This document shows positions 20,832-21,722 of a stretch of 21,722 bases of DNA, in pieces. This DNA comes from a virus. Below the pieces are notes generated by a model that worked only from the letters and a program-made list of their open reading frames with translations, searched no databases and was not told the DNA's origin. Position 1 is the stretch's first letter. Each line of letters starts with the position of its first letter. The translations under genes were made by a program, and so were the position numbers. The stretch lies in the IMG/VR virus record IMGVR_UViG_3300049919_000100, positions 1 to 21,722 of that record; one strand, written 5' to 3'.

Positions 20832-20872
20832 TAGAACAGGGAAGGGGAGATTTTGATATTGTCCCTGTTCTA
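20832..20872 (+). promoter_or_regulatory. 11-bp inverted repeat around motif
   Basis: TAGAACAGGGA (20832-20842) and TCCCTGTTCTA (20862-20872) are perfect inverted repeats. The 19-nt loop holds the TTTTGATA motif near its centre. It could act as an operator for a dimeric repressor, or as an RNA hairpin that blocks read-through transcripts from making the fibre protein. Confidence 0.6.
20851..20858 (+). promoter_or_regulatory. TTTTGATA motif, 21-nt spacing
   Basis: Exact motif inside the inverted repeat above. It ends 21 nt before the ATG at 20880, with a purine run (AAGAGG) abutting the start. Confidence 0.62.
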
Positions 20873-20879
20873 TAAGAGG

Positions 20880-21230
20880 ATGACAGCTAGCCAAACAATC
20901 AATTTATCAGCAAGGAAGGGAGATACTTGGAACGGTTTTTCAATGTCTATCACGAAGAATGGAACTCCAGTGGATTTGACTGATGCAGAACTGTTGATGC
21001 AACTGAAGAAGAAGCCTTCTGATACTGATGCACAATTAGAGTTTTCGAGTCTTTCAGCAGCAGATTACACCATTACGACAAATTCAGTCAGTTCATTTTC
21101 TGTTGATCCAACAATCATTGATATCAATGCTAATGATTACTTCTACGACTTTCAGATCACTTTTGCGGATGGAGTTGTTTTAACACCATTTGAAGGAACC
21201 TTCACAATCTTCCAAGACGTTTCAAGGTAA
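20880..21230 (+). CDS. BppU-like baseplate/fibre adaptor
   Basis: A 116-aa protein resembling the N-terminal domain of BppU-type baseplate proteins: SARKGDTWNGFSMSITKNGTPVDLTDAELLMQLKKKPSD (about 9-47), then strands including FSVDPTIIDINANDYFYDFQITFADG, and EGTFTIFQDVSR. In other phages this small domain attaches receptor-binding parts to the baseplate. Here it is a stand-alone protein of BppU N-terminal size, probably acting with the repeat-bearing gene that follows after 2 nt (TAATCATG). The ATG at 20880 is chosen; an in-frame TTG at 20853 lies inside the promoter motif. Confidence 0.68.
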   Translation: MTASQTINLSARKGDTWNGFSMSITKNGTPVDLTDAELLMQLKKKPSDTDAQLEFSSLSAADYTITTNSVSSFSVDPTIIDINANDYFYDFQITFADGVVLTPFEGTFTIFQDVSR

Positions 21231-21232
21231 TC

Positions 21233-21722
21233 ATGGATTCATACACTTTAAATCTTTCATCTTCCCCAAATGTATTTGATCTTGATCTAGCATCAACTCA
21301 GAACGTTTTTCAATTAAACTATCAGGAAGCTGAAGACGGTTCCGATGGGAATACCCCTCTTCTCTCTGCTAATGATGCATTGCAGGAGATTCAGGTTTCC
21401 TACGATGGGGGAGAGACTTGGGAAGAACTGGTTTCCTACGGTTCTTTGAATAGCGGATCGGATGTTTCGGGTTTATCAGCAAATTGGCAAAACACTTATA
21501 CCACAGTTCAAGCCAATTCTGCCAATTGGGATTATGCTTATAGTTCAATCAATACTAATGAAACAACTTGGAACACAACGGCTTCTGTTGTTGTTCTCAA
21601 CGAGGCAAATTGGAATTACGCATATAATGCGATTTTCACCAGTGAGCAAAACTGGAATGATACCCTCTCAATTGTTTCTAATGGATACACTAACTGGGAT
21701 TATGCTTATAATTCAATCAATG
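21233..21722 (+). CDS. Repeat-containing tail fibre protein (partial)
   Basis: The gene is open to the window end (163 codons visible) and lacks its C-terminus. About the first 80 residues form an N-terminal domain (IQVSYDGGETWEELVSYGS is fibre-like), then a run of 14-residue repeats begins, built on N-W-x-x-x-Y or T-L, with a Trp every 14 residues (first Trp codon 21485). Such repeats are typical of the shafts of long phage fibres, which trimerise and carry a receptor tip downstream. It follows the BppU-like adaptor by 2 nt. The part beyond 21722 is needed to see its tip. Confidence 0.75.
   Translation, partial: MDSYTLNLSSSPNVFDLDLASTQNVFQLNYQEAEDGSDGNTPLLSANDALQEIQVSYDGGETWEELVSYGSLNSGSDVSGLSANWQNTYTTVQANSANWDYAYSSINTNETTWNTTASVVVLNEANWNYAYNAIFTSEQNWNDTLSIVSNGYTNWDYAYNSIN
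21482..21722 (+). repeat. 42-bp tandem repeat in fibre gene
   Basis: Trp codons fall at 21485, 21527, 21569, 21611, 21653 and 21695, exactly 42 nt apart, each in an N-W or T-W context, giving six 14-residue repeats that continue past the window. The DNA is diverged between units, and the Trp spacing is kept. Confidence 0.85.

Overview
This window is the late (structural and lysis) region of a temperate tailed phage or prophage of the siphovirus type, with lambda-like head and tail logic. The evidence is the gene order: small and large (GpA-type) terminase, gpW-like connector, lambda-type portal, S49 protease, coiled-coil scaffold, major capsid protein, head-tail completion proteins, tail terminator, tail tube, frameshifted G/GT chaperone, tape measure, tail tip, holin candidate, lysin and tyrosine integrase. 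The host cannot be named from the window. Good Shine-Dalgarno sequences are almost absent before start codons, which suits a lineage with weak Shine-Dalgarno use (for example Verrucomicrobiota or Bacteroidota) better than Proteobacteria or Firmicutes. That host guess is inference.

Layout. 1-165: tail end of an upstream region and a promoter-like motif. 166-2273: packaging. 2299-5270: connector, portal, protease and scaffold, ending in a strong terminator. 5373-6053: an HNH endonuclease wedged between that terminator and the capsid gene. 6129-6983: major capsid, then a terminator. 7073-9043: head-tail joining, tail terminator and tail tube, then a terminator. 9129-11661: tail chaperones with a -1 frameshift, then tape measure. 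11688-14092: two unrecognised distal-tail genes. 14089-14739: a probable glycosyltransferase in the tail operon. 14775-17645: fibre-like protein, holin candidate, DUF1353 protein and a cysteine-peptidase lysin, with antisense HNH genes at 16391-17059 and 17647-18228. 18269-18371: a second, orphan copy of the lysin 3' end. 18497-18568: tRNA-Arg(CCU). 18581-18900: a repeat-rich, attP-like zone. 18920-20684: integrase and a helix-turn-helix protein. 20880 to the end: a second tail-fibre module whose last gene runs off the window.

The most unusual thing is a recurring 8-mer, TTTTGATA. It occurs eleven times exactly on the + strand, each time in a short gap just before a late gene or operon, plus one variant (TATTGATA). 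In six cases it ends exactly 13 nt before a start codon that reads T-ATG. The two genes expected to be most abundant (capsid and putative tail tube) instead have an extended form, TTTTGATATAAAT, and leaders of 65-68 nt. Genes without the motif nearly all touch or overlap the gene before them. The simplest reading is a phage-specific late promoter repeated per gene or small operon, often giving transcripts with almost no leader. Terminators sit directly upstream of three of the motifs, and one shares its T-tract with the motif.

Other points of interest are the duplicated lysin 3' end around an HNH gene, the frameshifted tail chaperone extension (which has no start codon of its own), helically phased TTGG boxes next to the integrase, and a promoter motif bracketed by an 11-bp inverted repeat.
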